A DNA stretch of 58,795 nucleotides from Branchiostoma floridae (GCF_000003815.2 NC_049986.1:16814770-16873564); one strand, 5' to 3'; positions 35,915 through 48,669 are shown, counted from the stretch's first letter. Translations and numbers: made by a program. The notes: a model not told the origin generated them from the sequence alone.

Positions 35915-36005
35915 ACCTTGGGATCGAAATCAGGCCCACGGATCCACGGGATTAGATCCAGATGACCAAGCAGCGGGGTTGTGTTATCGCTTGCGCCACA
36001 GAGAC
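35915..36005 (-). repeat. tRNA-like SINE head, degenerate
   Basis: On the minus strand TGGCGCAAGCG (35988-35998) resembles an A box and GATTTCGATCCC (35920-35931) a B box, 56 bases apart, as in a tRNA with a long variable arm. No intact cloverleaf, tail or target duplication could be recognised. Confidence 0.35.
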
Positions 36006-36066
36006 ATGCATAATGTACTAGTATCCCCTCTCTTTGATAAGATGGCAAATTCCTAGGATTGGGCAT

Positions 36067-38440
36067 TGAGAGTATGGAACACTCTATCTAGATCCAGAAA
36101 TTGGAAGATCGTGTATCATAAAACATGTCTTTCTACTGCCATACTGATTGCACGTAAATAGAAATGTAGTTCAGAAATGCATTCTGTTTAGAGTATATCT
36201 TTAGCGCATGTAATAGGATTCTTAATTGTATAGAAATCACATATGCTGTAAAGAAGAGCACCCTTTTCCACAAGACTCCTGAAGAAGTGCTTCAGCACCT
36301 TGCTACTGCTTTTCTGTGTGATTAACAGGCTAATTACCGTCGGATGAAATAACAGTTCATTCCCGATAATCGCAGTGCTATTCTTCGGATTCAAATGCAA
36401 AGCACCCTGCCCCGGTGATGCATACAATCGATGGAAGAGAAAGTGGTTCTGCACCTGGCAATCTATTAGCTTTTAGAACCCATGAAATGAGCACTTCGGT
36501 TTGCAGTGTGCTTTCTAAATTCATCTTTGATGGAGTTGTGCACGCAACATCAAGTGTGGTGTCAGCATCAGGAGGATGACCTTGTGCTCTTCAGAGTACG
36601 AATGAAGTTATAAGGGTGCACCAGTTCACGGAAACAGTCGAGGTAACCTACGAACATTTCATCTTCAGGTAGCAAATATGGGAAAACTTGAGAAACCGAT
36701 TGTTTTATGTTCCTGATAAAGGTATATATCTTTAAATCATTTTTTGACCAGTGTGGTTCATCTCCTTGGATTATCGTAGGGACGGGGTATTGATCATTAA
36801 CAAAGGTGGCACATGTCAGTCGAGGAACCCCTTTAGTCAGTCACCTTTCCTTTCTATCAGGACAATCTGGGGCACAAGGTCTACACGCTGAGGAGACCAG
36901 TGGATCAAACTCAGCACCATCAGAGCCAGCCAAGTTTAAACCGATTCTTTGGTGCGCAAAGGGTCCTCATTTTAGAATAAATAAGTTTTATAACGATCTA
37001 GAGATTTAGAACTTTTGTCACGGATAGGTATGCTTTTTAGCATTGATGAGTTACTTCAGAGGGAGGTCTGCATTTTAGAGCTCTAGTTTTCGATGTCTGT
37101 AGGCGCATCGGAAAGTAAGCTCCAATACTGTTTCGGCCTTCGTCTATGTGTTCATGCCTATTACTCAAATACATTTTGCTAAGTTTGCCATGAAGTCCTG
37201 AAGATGCATGGTGATTGTGCATAAGAGAAAACAGGTTTTAAAGGCATCGTTATTCTCGGTAAGGAGGGTATCAAATGTCTTTACCCTCACTACAAATACT
37301 ATACAATTACTTCGCGGAGGTTTGTGTTCTACGGACTTTTGTTATTTCTGCATTTCTCAGTCTCTTATGTCGGGGTGACAGCATCTAGCAGTGTGTTGGC
37401 GATGGTAAGTCGATTGGTTTTAATTCTTAAGCAGCTATTAGAACTGTCTTGAAAATTTTACATTATATTACAGGAAAAGCCTATAATCAACGTCTATTGC
37501 AATAAGAAATGATCTTTCTCAAATCGCGCACCTTAATATTTTTATCATCTCATCTTGTTCATCATCTTCATGTACGTTGATGAACGTATTTCCCGTGGTC
37601 CCCTTGATTACACATCATGGTCAGCCATGCACAGAATTTTAACGTTGTGTATGCCCCTTTGGGTACTAGAAACTGTAGGTGCAAGGACAAACTAGTGATA
37701 AACTTCAAGTCCAATATTGAATAATTTCAAAGGAATTGATGTATGTCAGAGATCATCACATTAGTTCATGTAGTAGACATCCTGACGACAGGAGAATCTT
37801 TACGATGTCATTTGTCGGCAGTGACGCGCGGACAATCGACAAATACTATCAAAATTTAGTTTGTGTCTGGTTCCTAATGTACTTTTTGTTTCTTTTCACT
37901 CCGAGAACTAGATGACATACCATCCTGCGATTCAGCGCCGTAACATTAGTCAAACAAAATCCGATTGGGTTGTGTTAACTTATTTCATCGCTACACATGA
38001 ACAGGTACTTGTTTTTGATCTGAGGCACAGTTATTTCATCATGTTTTATTGACTAAACAGTGAAAAAATTATGGCTGTAGGCAAATTTAATAACATCCGA
38101 AGAGGCAATCAGATTTTATGTATTTACAGATAAGCAAGACGCTAGCTGTTGAAAATGATCATAGGCAGATATCCGCCTACTTTGAAATTGTATGGTACAG
38201 ATTTGAAAGATGTAAACCGCGGTTTCATAACAATATTCTAATACGATTACAAAAATATTGAATATGGCAGCTTAAGAGCTTTAATTTGATAATGATTCAA
38301 TTAAAATGTGCCAGCGGTCAAGGTCGAAAATAGGCAAGTTCCGACAAGTAATTTATGGAAATAAAAACCATCTGCCGAATTTACAACAAAACCGAATTTG
38401 TTTAGTTATACTTTAGATAGACACCATTTTCATGATTTTC
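36067..38440. other. No gene or defined element seen
   Basis: Closed frames and no paired repeats noticed by eye. Confidence 0.3.
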
Positions 38441-38455
38441 ACATCAAGTAGATCT

Positions 38456-38690
38456 TCAAGGCATGTCGTCAAGTACACATCTACCAGCACAGGAACTTAT
38501 TGATGACCTTTGGAGATAAACTATCAGACCTGCGCGCACCTCACACTGTATTTCAGCGGCATAACGTGCCTCACATGTCTTCCAACTGTCCTTAGGGAAT
38601 TTAAAACTGCTAATTCCCATCCTCTGATCGCCTAAATAGTAAACAGACAAATGAAAGCTCTCAGCTGTTCATCCTTGCCATGGTCAGAGT
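38456..38690. repeat. Island A, unit 1
   Basis: Aligns in the same orientation with 45725-45960. TTATTGATGACC...GATAAACTATCAG matches TCATTGATGACA...GATAAACTATCAG, and the end CAGCTGTTCATCCTTG matches CTGCTGTTCATCCTTG. Overall perhaps 60-65% with many indels. Confidence 0.6.
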
Positions 38691-40839
38691 ATTCTATATT
38701 CTGACAACTATATGAATAATGTCCCTGCCTTTTAGAGCGTTCGTGGTAAGCTTCACAGAGATAGCTTTCGTTCTAACTTCTTTATGTTGGTCACGTGTAT
38801 ACCCTATAGCCTGCGTATATCTAATTCTTTGTCTGTTGACAGCACCATCTGCTAGGTGTTCAAAATGTCCTTACCATTAGTTTCCACGATGACTGTTTTC
38901 TCTCAAGTTCCACAACTATTGAAGTGTTCGTTTAAATACAAATGGCATGATAAAAGTCACTATGTTTGAATATATTTTTGTCTTTAATAGATCTTCTGCA
39001 CGGCCTTCAAGCTGATTAGATACATCAAAACCGTATGTAGATAGTTGATCTGCAGAAAATTTATAAAAAAAACGAATGTCAGAACAAAAATGTCCATGGT
39101 TGCCCCCAACAGTGAATGACTACGCATACAACAATGATGCAGTATATACCAGCTGCTATTCAACATCTAGGTGGTACATGGCATACAAGAATGTTACTTT
39201 TGTAACACAAAGTAATTTACCGGTAGATATAGGATTAAGAAGGCGTAAGCGTCAAGAACAACAAGTCCACCCCCTTTCATGTGGAGTCCTTTATGCTCCT
39301 CAGCTCTCATGTATCGCCTTAATGCTCAAGGGGAATGGAATCACGGGATTTTCTTGCAAGATGGCTTTTCACAGGATTTTACTGCCATAGACGGACTGGC
39401 GGAATTCCAGCGAATGAAGGGTATCTACACATGTCGTCAATGTTAGCTATAAAGTAGTGTATTTGCCGGAAGTAATGAAACTGAATCAAAGCTGCATTAT
39501 GTGTCAGGCTGTTGGATGGTACCTGTACCAATAATGTCACAATAAAAAGTGACAGCTGATCTAAACGGTTTAACTTCAGTGTCTAAAAATAGTGTGTACA
39601 CTGCTTCTTGAATCGCATGCACCATATCTTAAAGGTGAATTACCCATTACTGTAACAAACCAGCATTCAAGCTGTCGTGGCAAACGTTCAGGTATAGCAT
39701 TACCGATGCCTCGCAATGTCCCAAAATGGTCGTGAATCTCTTTTATTTCAGGGCAGTACATACGTTTACTTCCCTAATGCAAGTAAAGGCAGTAAATGTT
39801 ACTGTTCTAACGGTAAGCTCCCTTCGTCCCTCGCGACTTTTGTATTAGATTGAAAAGCACTCATCCTTTATCGAGGTGGAACAGAATACGCAGGGCGGCC
39901 GTAAACACCGTTTTATGGCAGCACAGAGTCGCAAACTGATACCTTTCTTAGCCGTCCTGTTGGCTGCCAAAGTTCAGTGATGTTACCTTCCAAACGGAAG
40001 GCCATGTGTATCGACTGATAATGGTTCATGCACAAAAAGGGCCAATTACTTTTGTTAACTATCGGTTTTACCTCGCGGTGCCCTGGGAAGTTTTTCAATA
40101 TCTCACACAGCACAATGATAGCTACATTAAGACGGGAACGGATAACCATAGTGCAAGTTTAGAGCAAATACATCTCAAGTTACTCTTAATCTATAGGCGC
40201 ATATGGGTGGTAGTGTACCATATTCACGCCAAAGAGTGGCTACATTCAAAACAACGTACATAAAACTTATCACATAGCATGCTACCACAAGGCACAAGTA
40301 AGGAAGTCTGTACTATTTGTTTTATCCCTAGTCCCGTTGTCTTTCAGACTTTTTTTTACTTCAAGTCAACAGAAAAAAGATCACGAGTGTCAGATCACAT
40401 GGTGAGTGCCAGATCTGACCTTATATGCCGAAGTGTCATCAGCAAAAATGTCAACATTTGAACTAATGATGACTAATAGGTAGATTTGTGAAATAGATAT
40501 AAAAGAGTATTAGTTAGAAGATTCTAACGTCTGACCATCAATAACGACCTTCTTAGATCTGCCGGACCAGAAAGAGAGCTGTAGCATGAATCCTGCTGAA
40601 GCTGACCAGTTTGTCTATCATCATTGTCATCTTCTGGGGTCTGCATCCACATTCCTTACAACACTAAGCAGTTTCAATTTGTCTTTCTAGACATAAATGT
40701 GTGTTTAACATTATGGGTGCTAGCTGCAAATGTGTGGATTTAGATCAAATTATACGGTAGAGAGGGATTTGAAGTCACTGAATCAAACTACCTTAAAAGC
40801 CAGCTTAAAGAAATGTTGTCTCGATAACATCCCGCAAGG

Positions 40840-41010
40840 CCATTACCAACTGCCAAATGTCTATGTGAGAAGTTGATAGAGTGGGTGCTGGTCTATTGGA
40901 GGTTATTGAGAAGGCACGAGCTGGCACATAAAATGGATATCAGTGCTTTTAAGGTACATTAAACGTGCTGTAATGTAGGTAATACCGGCGATGCACTCTG
41001 TGCGGTACGG
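40840..41010. repeat. Island E, unit 1
   Basis: Partner of 54015-54180 (shared CATTAAACG(T/C)(G/A)CTGTAAT and GATGCACTC) and of 27265-27460 (shared AAGTTGATA, GGTTATTG and GGCACATAAAAT). It links the other two, which resemble each other less. Confidence 0.6.
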
Positions 41011-41639
41011 CCAATCGACAATAGGCACTTAAGAGGATCGTGTTTAGGATTCTCAAATTCTTCAAGACGGTCTTTTTAGACAAGTAAACTGTATGTCCGT
41101 CATTTCCATTAATTTTTACACCTACTTAAGTTGTCGATACAGTTGAAAACGTTTTAACACCCTCATGCCTTAAGATATTATATTCTACTTGTAAAATAAT
41201 GCTAGTAAAATCATTTCTTCATTGCATCGTGGCCATATCTCCTTTAATGTAAGGCGTAACTCGTAACATTTTTCTAATACTCCTGATCACTGTTAATTTG
41301 AAAACTTCACATATTGCTATGCTTTTCCATCATTTCTTGTCAGCTATGAACTGTATTTGTAGTTTGAATAACTTCCAGGCATTTACGTATTCCACATATA
41401 AAGACGCAATTTTTTCCAGCATAGACATTAGGTAGAATGCTATATGCTTAACTACCGTGGGGCGATTCTATGTCCTACTTTTCCAGCACTTGACGCCGCC
41501 TATGTGTGTCCTGGGTCACTGTTAAACCCTCCCGAAATGGCCGAACACTTTCCTTCTCCCGTTCTGTTATCGAGGCAATTCGCCTTTAAACAGTCCTATT
41601 TTCAAGAAGCACCCATCTACGACGTGGCAGATTCCCGTT

Positions 41640-41745
41640 AGGTCATATCAGGACTCTCAACAGCGATTTGCACACAGTGAAAAGCCGCCATCTGGCTTAC
41701 TGCAAAATCGATATGGTCAAATGTAGCTGGTATATTGTGCAGGTA
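41640..41745. repeat. Island C, unit 1
   Basis: GGTCATATCAGGACT...CGCCATCTGGC...AAATCGATA matches GGTCATATTAGGACT...ACCATCTGGC...AAATCGATA at 55957-56050, about 70%. The minus strand is open here for 118 codons, but the partner has single-base indels and stops. Confidence 0.6.
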
Positions 41746-42324
41746 TTTGAAAAGGTAGCATCCAGTCAGCATTGTATTTCGTGCTGGTAGAAACTGCCGA
41801 CGTACACTTTTCCAATCTTCACGATCTAAATATTCCATATTCGAATCGTGCTTTGAAGTTTGAGCTTGAGCGAGTAACAACAAAATGCGCATGCTGCTTC
41901 TAATAACCATAATATTTGCGAAGATGCTTTTCTCAGGATTTAAGGAGATATTTCTAAATAGGGTTCTAGAATTATTACAGTGATGCATTACCAATTATTG
42001 CGATCATGCGATCAAACAGATTTATTACGATTGGATAGATTCAAATTACAGGCAGTGTATTGAAATGCAAAGTGTACCGGTATTTCAAGTGGTGCACTGG
42101 TATTGCAAGGAAAAATGTTTTGTGCCTTTTTGTCAAATTTACAGCCACATAGATAGTATAAAAAGGAGTATTTCACAAATGTCCGGCAAGTAATACCAAA
42201 ACCACAAATTTATGTTCGATTCACTGCGAATAGAATTGCTATTGATAAGGATTTCCCATGAATACTACGCAAATACTATCATCAGTATTGCTTATCATAT
42301 TGAATATCAAGATGTTAACGTAGC

Positions 42325-42660
42325 GTGCCCGATGACGTGACGAAGTCGTAGAAAGGACCGGTGAACAGATGGTCTGATTCGCATTGGCGGCAGGGATTCA
42401 GAAGGCTCGCTATGGCACACCTTCAATGTGCATTTAGCATCTTCAAAACTTCCTCGGGTGAAGACAGCGGACGTATGAAACGGCAACAGAGCTTATGGCT
42501 ATATAGATATATACGTCTTGAAATCTTAACACATTAACTATTGGTTGTGGCACCGTATCCTACACCTATCGCCTCGATTCGATGCCTTCCGACGTTTCCA
42601 GACTATTCAGGGAGAGTCGATGAGAACGACACCAGGTAACCAGTTTCTCTTTTTGACAAC
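42325..42660. repeat. Island B, unit 1
   Basis: ATGACGTGACG...AAAGGACCGGTGAACAGA...TCTGATTC is shared with 56430-56500. A second matching patch, ACACCAGGTAACCAGTTTC against ACATCAGGTAAACAGTTTTG, lies about 270 bases on in both. Single-base indels break the reading frames between copies. Confidence 0.65.
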
Positions 42661-43391
42661 TGCCTTTTGGGTAATGAAAATTACATAATATATTGAAGGG
42701 GGAGGGAGCAGATATTCATGTTATATTCACCAGGTAGGTGGTCTATTGGTATTTTAGCAGTTATTGCTATCAATCTTGGCTTTATATGCTGTAGTCATTA
42801 TAGGCATAAGCTTTACATGCTATAGTGATGAGGGACATAACTTATTTCTCCACCAACATCCAGTAAATCAATGCACTGTAAACCTGCGGCATCGTCTCTC
42901 AACGTGAAATCATAACACCACTCGTTTTAACAGTGAACACTGTAAAGACATCCTTTCCCTCCTACAACGAACCAACGCAAATGTAAACGCATTTAGAGCA
43001 CAAGAAATAGGCAAGACAACCATCCTGAACGAATTCGTCAACATGATCAATCGGGTCAAAATTAAGTGCACGGTAACGCTTTTCATAGCTATTGTCACCG
43101 ATTGAGGTGTAGCAGAGAATACACGAGCACTGTAGTGGTGCAGTATTCTATAACAGATGACCGGGATTACTTCAATGTTAATGACGGCACTTTGCCTGTT
43201 TGGAAGCTGCACTTCATAACTGCTAAAAGCAGCATGCACATCTGTATCCTTTCAACAGTACCTTAGACTGTCGTAAAAGCCCAGCAATGTTCTATCTGAT
43301 TTAGTACTGTTACATTGTCGTCCATTATCCCTTCCGCCCCAAAAAAGCTTTACAATAATTTTTCTCGTCTTCACTTACAAGAGGTATTTAT

Positions 43392-43532
43392 CTAATCTCC
43401 AACCAGATCCACGGTGCGTAATGTATAGTATCAAACTTCTCCGGTGCCCGTTTGACTCCCTTAGCCGGCTATACTCCCTGGCCAGCTTTGATACTATATC
43501 TTATGGCACCGTAGGATCTGCTTGGAGATTAG
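43392..43532 (+). mobile_element. 141-bp TIR element, 7-bp target duplication (copy 2)
   Basis: Ends CTAATCTCCAACCAGATCC and GGATCTGCTTGGAGATTAG are inverted repeats extending about 43 bases. TATTTAT flanks both sides exactly (43385-43391 and 43533-43539). The centre shares GACTCCCTT, CGGCTATACTCC and CCAGCTTTGATACTAT with the reverse of copy 1 at 17995-18126. No coding capacity. Confidence 0.85.
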
Positions 43533-43964
43533 TATTTATTGTATATCCGCCATTTTCGAGTATGCGATGTATAACGTTACACATTGTGTTTCTGTATCCT
43601 GTACACATCATTCACAGCTAAAGGCTAATGTTTAAATAAGCCCAAATGGCTGGTGCTAGCCGCAACTTCACTGCTGTAGACATCGCACTGTCTGCAGAAT
43701 CCATCAGAGGATAAATGGACATGCATTTGGACTAACCAGACATTTGTATTACATGTATACCGCTTCTTGCAACAAACATACGTTTAACAAGTAACAGTTG
43801 CCTCAATGCTCTGACGTCTACATTCTTGTACCTACAAAAGTTGATAAAAGTTATGAATATTCCATAACATTCAACTTCAGGATGCAAGCAAGTCATAAGT
43901 TACGTGTAGCTAGGAATACACATCAGAACAGTTCCAGGCGACGTTGAATTACTTGCACCAAATA

Positions 43965-44150
43965 AAGGTAGCCTGTGGTAAATTGACGGCACACTATGCC
44001 TTATTGACCGTGCAAAAAATACCCGTGAACATTCAATAATTGAGGCGCCATCGACCCAATAATCTGCCAAATGGCACTTCAAGGGTTCGTAGAACAAACA
44101 GGTCAGGCAGACATAACAGTCTGAAAAGAAAAGGCAGCATGCTGGGATGA
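43965..44150. repeat. Island D, unit 1
   Basis: Contains TTCAATAATTGAGGCGCCAT followed by CGACCC, against TTCAATAATTGAGGTGCCAT followed by CGACCC at 58607-58632. Similarity continues on both sides for about 180 bases. On the minus strand both copies read a hydrophobic stretch followed by VDG(A/T)SIIE, then a CGG|GTATTT donor-like site. Confidence 0.65.
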
Positions 44151-44159
44151 TGTTCGGCA

Positions 44160-45720
44160 AGTTCTATGGTGACTTTATGGGTCGTTTTATATAGTTTGTA
44201 TTCTTTGCCGGTAGCATGGACCTGGTGCAGGCAAAGGTCTATACTTAATTCCCCTTTTATAGGCAGCTCGGGGTATACTATCATACACTTCTCGGATTCT
44301 CCTGTCGACAGATGAGCAGGCAAGCAGGAACCTGCCGTTGGGTTCAGCAACCTGTTTGCCTCACCTGCAAATGACTTTTTTATGGTGAAGAAGGAGCGTG
44401 CAATTCCTTCTCCACCTCTCTCTTCAACTATAAACCCATTTACTATCATAAACATGTGGAATATATATAAATTCATGGTATTCTTATTCCATTCCAATAT
44501 ACAATTTTGCGTTGTATGGTGATGACAGTATGTATAAATCAGTATTTTACTCGCCATATCAATAAAGAAACACCAAGAGCCAAAGTATTCCAAGGCTAGA
44601 GGAAAACTTGATCACAGTATTAGTATTAGCGACATCACGATTTTGACACGGGGTCTCGACTCTCAGCGCTGTCGATGTCAGAGGTGGCCATAAGATTACG
44701 GTAATATCCCTCAGTACACCTCTAATGACTTGGGATGGAGCTAAGATGAGAGTTCTGTAGGGCGTGATTAAACAAGGGCACATAAAAACACACGCAGTAT
44801 AGTAGCCCATTCCATTTCCTCCAGCCAAGGTACCATGCTTACAGATGGAGGATAACAGCCAGTGCTATAATCAAGATGTAAAGATACATCCATCACAATG
44901 GTTAGTAAACTACATTCTGACATTCAATATTGCTGATAGGTGTACTTGTAGAATATAACATTGTCTTTTTGTCAGCAGCAAGTGTTTTCACCGCTTATAA
45001 AAGAATTATCTCTAACATTTATCTGTACTACTGTAAGATCTTTAGGCATCCTGGCAGGTCAATACAGGTTGGGTAAAGAGCCATCAGCATCTTAATGCTA
45101 ACATAGTTCACGTCCGGTACTAGAATTAGGTGGATCAGTGAAGACTTTATTCGTTATCTTGGCCATGGTGTTTTCCATATGTCTGGCGCAAAGCTGGTCC
45201 GCAAGTGATTGTGACCAAAGATGAAAACACACAGGCATGTGTGGCCCTTGTAGCAATCTTCAGCAATCGTCAACGGTGAGCGTCGACGTCATTCACTACT
45301 GAAAAATGGGTCTTACAATAACATACAACGATCTTCACCAGACAACATGCCTCCCCTAAAGGGAAATGATCCATTGAGCAATACAGCGTTCTTCGCAACA
45401 TATCTGTCATCTTTCGTTACGGTATTTTCGTGGGATGTGTGAAGGGTGGATGATACTCTACAATAATTCGGATTATCTTTACATCCAGAGTTTTACTCCG
45501 CAGTACTTCCCGTTATTATGGCATACAGATGAAAAGATGTGATGCGAATTTTAATCAATCATTTTTATGTCACAATACACTCTACGCATGATAAGTTGTT
45601 TCCTCCGCCTTCGGGAATTCATTGTTGCAGATAGCTAGTGATTGATAAGCAGCATGCCTTTGATGCAGAATAATTACCAAAGCTATTTGGCAGGAAATGG
45701 TTCTTCAATGCGTTTCCTTG
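44160..45720. other. No confirmed gene
   Basis: The longest frame of the window (minus, 44033-44593, 186 codons) lies mostly here. It has no recognised domain, overlaps island D in a frame not conserved in the other copy, and is treated as chance. Confidence 0.35.
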
Positions 45721-45724
45721 TGTC

Positions 45725-45960
45725 GGTATCTACCAACATGGGATCTCATTGATGACATTTTACGATAAACTATCAGCCCCTGCACAGCAAACCATATTCT
45801 ACATACATGAAATGTCGAGTTGGCCGCTGAAATATCCCGCAGGAACCTGTTGATCTCTCAATGGATGCCCTGAAGCAATAAAGAGCCGGATAAGTCTTGA
45901 ATAAATGAAAGCGTTCATTACCCCTGCTGTTCATCCTTGTCTCAAAGTTTACATGATGAA
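45725..45960. repeat. Island A, unit 2
   Basis: Partner of 38456-38690 in direct orientation; see that entry for matching strings. Confidence 0.6.
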
Positions 45961-46471
45961 TTCTTTGAACCCACCACTGGATGCTGCTTTTAAATAAGGT
46001 GACAAAAATTGGGGCATGCATGTGTTTGCATGTTCCTTGTTCCTTTTCCCTGAAAGTCAATAAAAATTATCTAAAAAAAATAGGGAAAAAAGAGGGAGTT
46101 GGGTTCTGATAGATATCTGGATGTAAGTGGATCAAAGTACCAGAACTGAATGATTTTCAAGAAACGCTAACACCAGGATATTTACAGCAAATCAGTGAAC
46201 TATGTTAATGCTGTTGTACAGCAACGTTGGTCCTGATACCTAATGTCATACGTTCAAACCAGTCAAGTCTGCTTTGTTTGCCTCGCTGTAGCAGCCATTC
46301 AAGCTTACATATGAATGATATGTGACTGGCTGACGCATCGTAATAAGGCCATATATAGGTGATCTGATTCCTCCCATGACTCTTCTAACAGTTCTACTAT
46401 ATATCCAACGCATGGCATGAATCCACTTGTAAAATGCTAGTGCCTATATTCATTTAGCGTGAACATATTAA

Positions 46472-46713
46472 ACCCTTAAACTACCAATTAGCCAAACCCG
46501 GATATATCCGGCAAACATATACATGCCCTGTGTGCCGCACCCGGATATATCCGGGATAGCGTATTCCCCTGATGTAGCAGCTTTGCGCGCGCGTAGCGCA
46601 CGACTCACAGAAGTTAGGGACTTCCGCCTTGTTCGGGGGTTCCTTTTTGGAAGTCAGCAGCCAACCCTGGCACTTATAGCATTTTATAGGGCTGAAACTC
46701 TGGCAGTGAAGGG
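46472..46713. mobile_element. TTAA-type (piggyBac-like) MITE with CCGGATATATCCGG palindromes
   Basis: The left end CCCTTAAACTACCA and right end TGGCAGTGAAGGG form imperfect inverted repeats beginning CCC, flanked by TTAA (46468-46471, with one extra A, and 46714-46717). Two perfect palindromes, CCGGATATATCCGG at 46498-46511 and the same sequence extended to 16 bases at 46540-46555, sit 43 bases apart near the left end only. Ends and target fit piggyBac-group elements; it is about 240 bases and non-coding. Confidence 0.7.
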
Positions 46714-47030
46714 TTAAAAATGGGGAATTTACTTCTTCAAACCCTTTTATAAGGGCATGGACATGACATTCTGTGTGCTTTATGACCAAGAACACCTCTG
46801 TCATCTCAAAACATTTTATGAGCTTTCATCACTTGCGCATGCGATGGCAAACCCGTAAATATCCATGTTTGTGATAAAAGAAGAAAAATGCATGCGAGTC
46901 TGCTTCCAAACACGTCATTTCTCTTATCACCACTTGTGTTAGCAGCAAGGACTTGTGTCCGCCAATGTCTGTCCGCCAAGCGATAGCAGAATCTTTGAAG
47001 ATTCATTGGTAATTCTTAGGTTTGATATCC

Positions 47031-48445
47031 TCACGGTCCATTTTTCATTTGTTTAATGGCATGTTCATGTCTGGTGGTGACACCAACTGCGTCATGTAAT
47101 CCTATCCATTTCTTAGATGGGTATGACTTATCGCCATACATAGTCTCTGAAGATATTCTCAGAAGACTGGGCATTTGTCTCAGGGTAGAAATGGCCTGAT
47201 TGAACTCGTTGGTGTGTAGCAGAGTTTTACATGGCTCAATGAGTATTGGAAGTATGGGGACACATACNNNNNNNNNNNNNNNNNNNNNNNNNNNNNNNNN
47301 NNNNNNNNNNNNNNNNNNNNNNNNNNNNNNNNNNNNNNNNNNNNNNNNNNNNNNNNNNNNNNNNNNNGGTCCTTCACAACACTTTCTTGGATTACCGATC
47401 AGAAGAGTCCATATGTCGTCGGGAGTATCCTCTAATCGTAACTCAGTCGCCAGCTGTCGAACATTTTCTAACACAGAGAGGGAGGGTTTTCGATACACAA
47501 CGTCCTTTTCAAATCTGTCTTTGGTTTAATAATCGATGTGTTTTCGGGCTCAAACCGTAATTCAGCTGCCAGTACGACGCCGGGACTCACGCATACATGT
47601 AATGTGGTCTCTGCGGCCTTCACTGACCCGGTTCTTTTATTTTCTTTGGGCTGTTCTCTCCACATACACCCCAAGCCTTCTGAAAGATGGTATACCGGTA
47701 AGGACCCACCTGGTCCAGGGTGTTCTTTGAACCAAGGTTGGTTTCTAGAGATTTGTTGTTAAATTAAATTAATGTTGTTTCCACTAGATGTCTTGTCTTT
47801 ATGATCTAGCGTTGTCACAATTTGACTAGGCAGTCCTCATACATGATCACTTCGTTGTCAATGGGACTCCTATACGGTCTGGATATTCTTTTGTAAACGG
47901 CAACTGGATATTTGCTGTTCTTGATGGGAGTGCTGCTTCCAGAATATCAATTATCCAGAGAAGCACAAGCATTTTTTGTCATTCCAAGATGTTTAAATCT
48001 GTACGCGTCTGCTTGAATGATTGTACTGTACAAATTTATATCTGTGCGTCTTGCACCTCTACAATGATGTTTGCTTTGGTGAAGTGACGTCAGGCTGGGT
48101 GACATAAGGTACGGGGATCTTTTTTACATCTAGGTCATAAAGTCTGGATCATGCCGTCATCGGTGCCATGGGAAGATGGAATCTCTTTCAGTTTTCCATT
48201 AGAATTGAATCTTCTACTAAGACCACCATCATTTTCTGTCCCACTGTCCCATTGGGATGGTGGTCCACAGTGCTATAAGTCACACCTGTTGAAAGGTTAC
48301 ATACCTTGCAAAATGCATCTCTGTACCTCAACAGCATCCATCATTGTCCAAACCGGGTGCAGACTGTGCTAATTTCCTCACCCTATGGCCTACACCATCC
48401 AGGATCATACGACCATCACTCACACGACATGGTACTATGTTGATT
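47031..48445 (-). pseudogene. Decayed coding region of unknown family, broken by an assembly gap
   Basis: Several minus-strand segments look coding. About 48340-48445 reads SDGRMILDGVGHRVRKLAQS. About 48190-48300, in another frame, contains STVDHHPNGTVGQKMMVVLV. About 47835-47940 contains KYPVAVYKRISRPYRSPIDN. 47468-47762 is open for 98 codons, starting QISRNQPWFKEHPG. 47368-47498 contains VRQLATELRLEDTPDDIW, and 47031-47267, after the gap, contains YPSKKWIGLHDAVGVTTRHE. Frame changes separate them, and AAG|GTATGT donor-like sites exist, so a gene with introns remains possible. RPYRSPI loosely recalls IPYGPI in the 18.6-19.9 kb region. No family was recognised; the order reads from high to low coordinates. 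Confidence 0.35.
47268..47367. other. Assembly gap, 100 N
   Basis: Exactly 100 N, a conventional scaffold-gap size, so the true length is unknown. It interrupts an open minus-strand frame. Confidence 0.99.
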
Positions 48446-48472
48446 AAACATTATACCAATAGGTTCAGAGTA

Positions 48473-48646
48473 CAGTGGAAGCCGCTTAATTGCACACCCA
48501 ATTTGCCAGCGAATTCCGTGCAATTATCCGGCGTGTGCGATAATGCGAAGTTACCCAGTTGGGCCGTACCACCACGGGATTCGGGGATTCCGTGCAATTG
48601 ACAGAAGTGTGCGTTTATCCGACGTGCAATTAACTGGCTTCCACTG
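48473..48646. mobile_element. Pogo/Tigger-like MITE, 174 bp, TA target
   Basis: The ends CAGTGGAAGCCGCTTAATTG and the complement of CAGTGGAAGCCAGTTAATTG are inverted repeats of about 25 bases, flanked by TA on both sides (48471-48472 and 48647-48648). Subterminal CCGTGCAATTATCCG and CCGTGCAATTGAC repeats lie inside. CAGT ends with a TA target and these repeated GCAATTA-type motifs are typical of pogo/Tigger-derived elements of the Tc1/mariner superfamily. No transposase is present. Confidence 0.75.
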
Positions 48647-48669
48647 TACTGAGTATGTTGCCTCATAAG

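Noticed and set aside
44033-44593. 186-codon minus frame, the longest with no element assignment
   Set aside because: No recognised domain, mixed composition, and the frame is not kept in the homologous island at 58.5 kb; chance is more likely.
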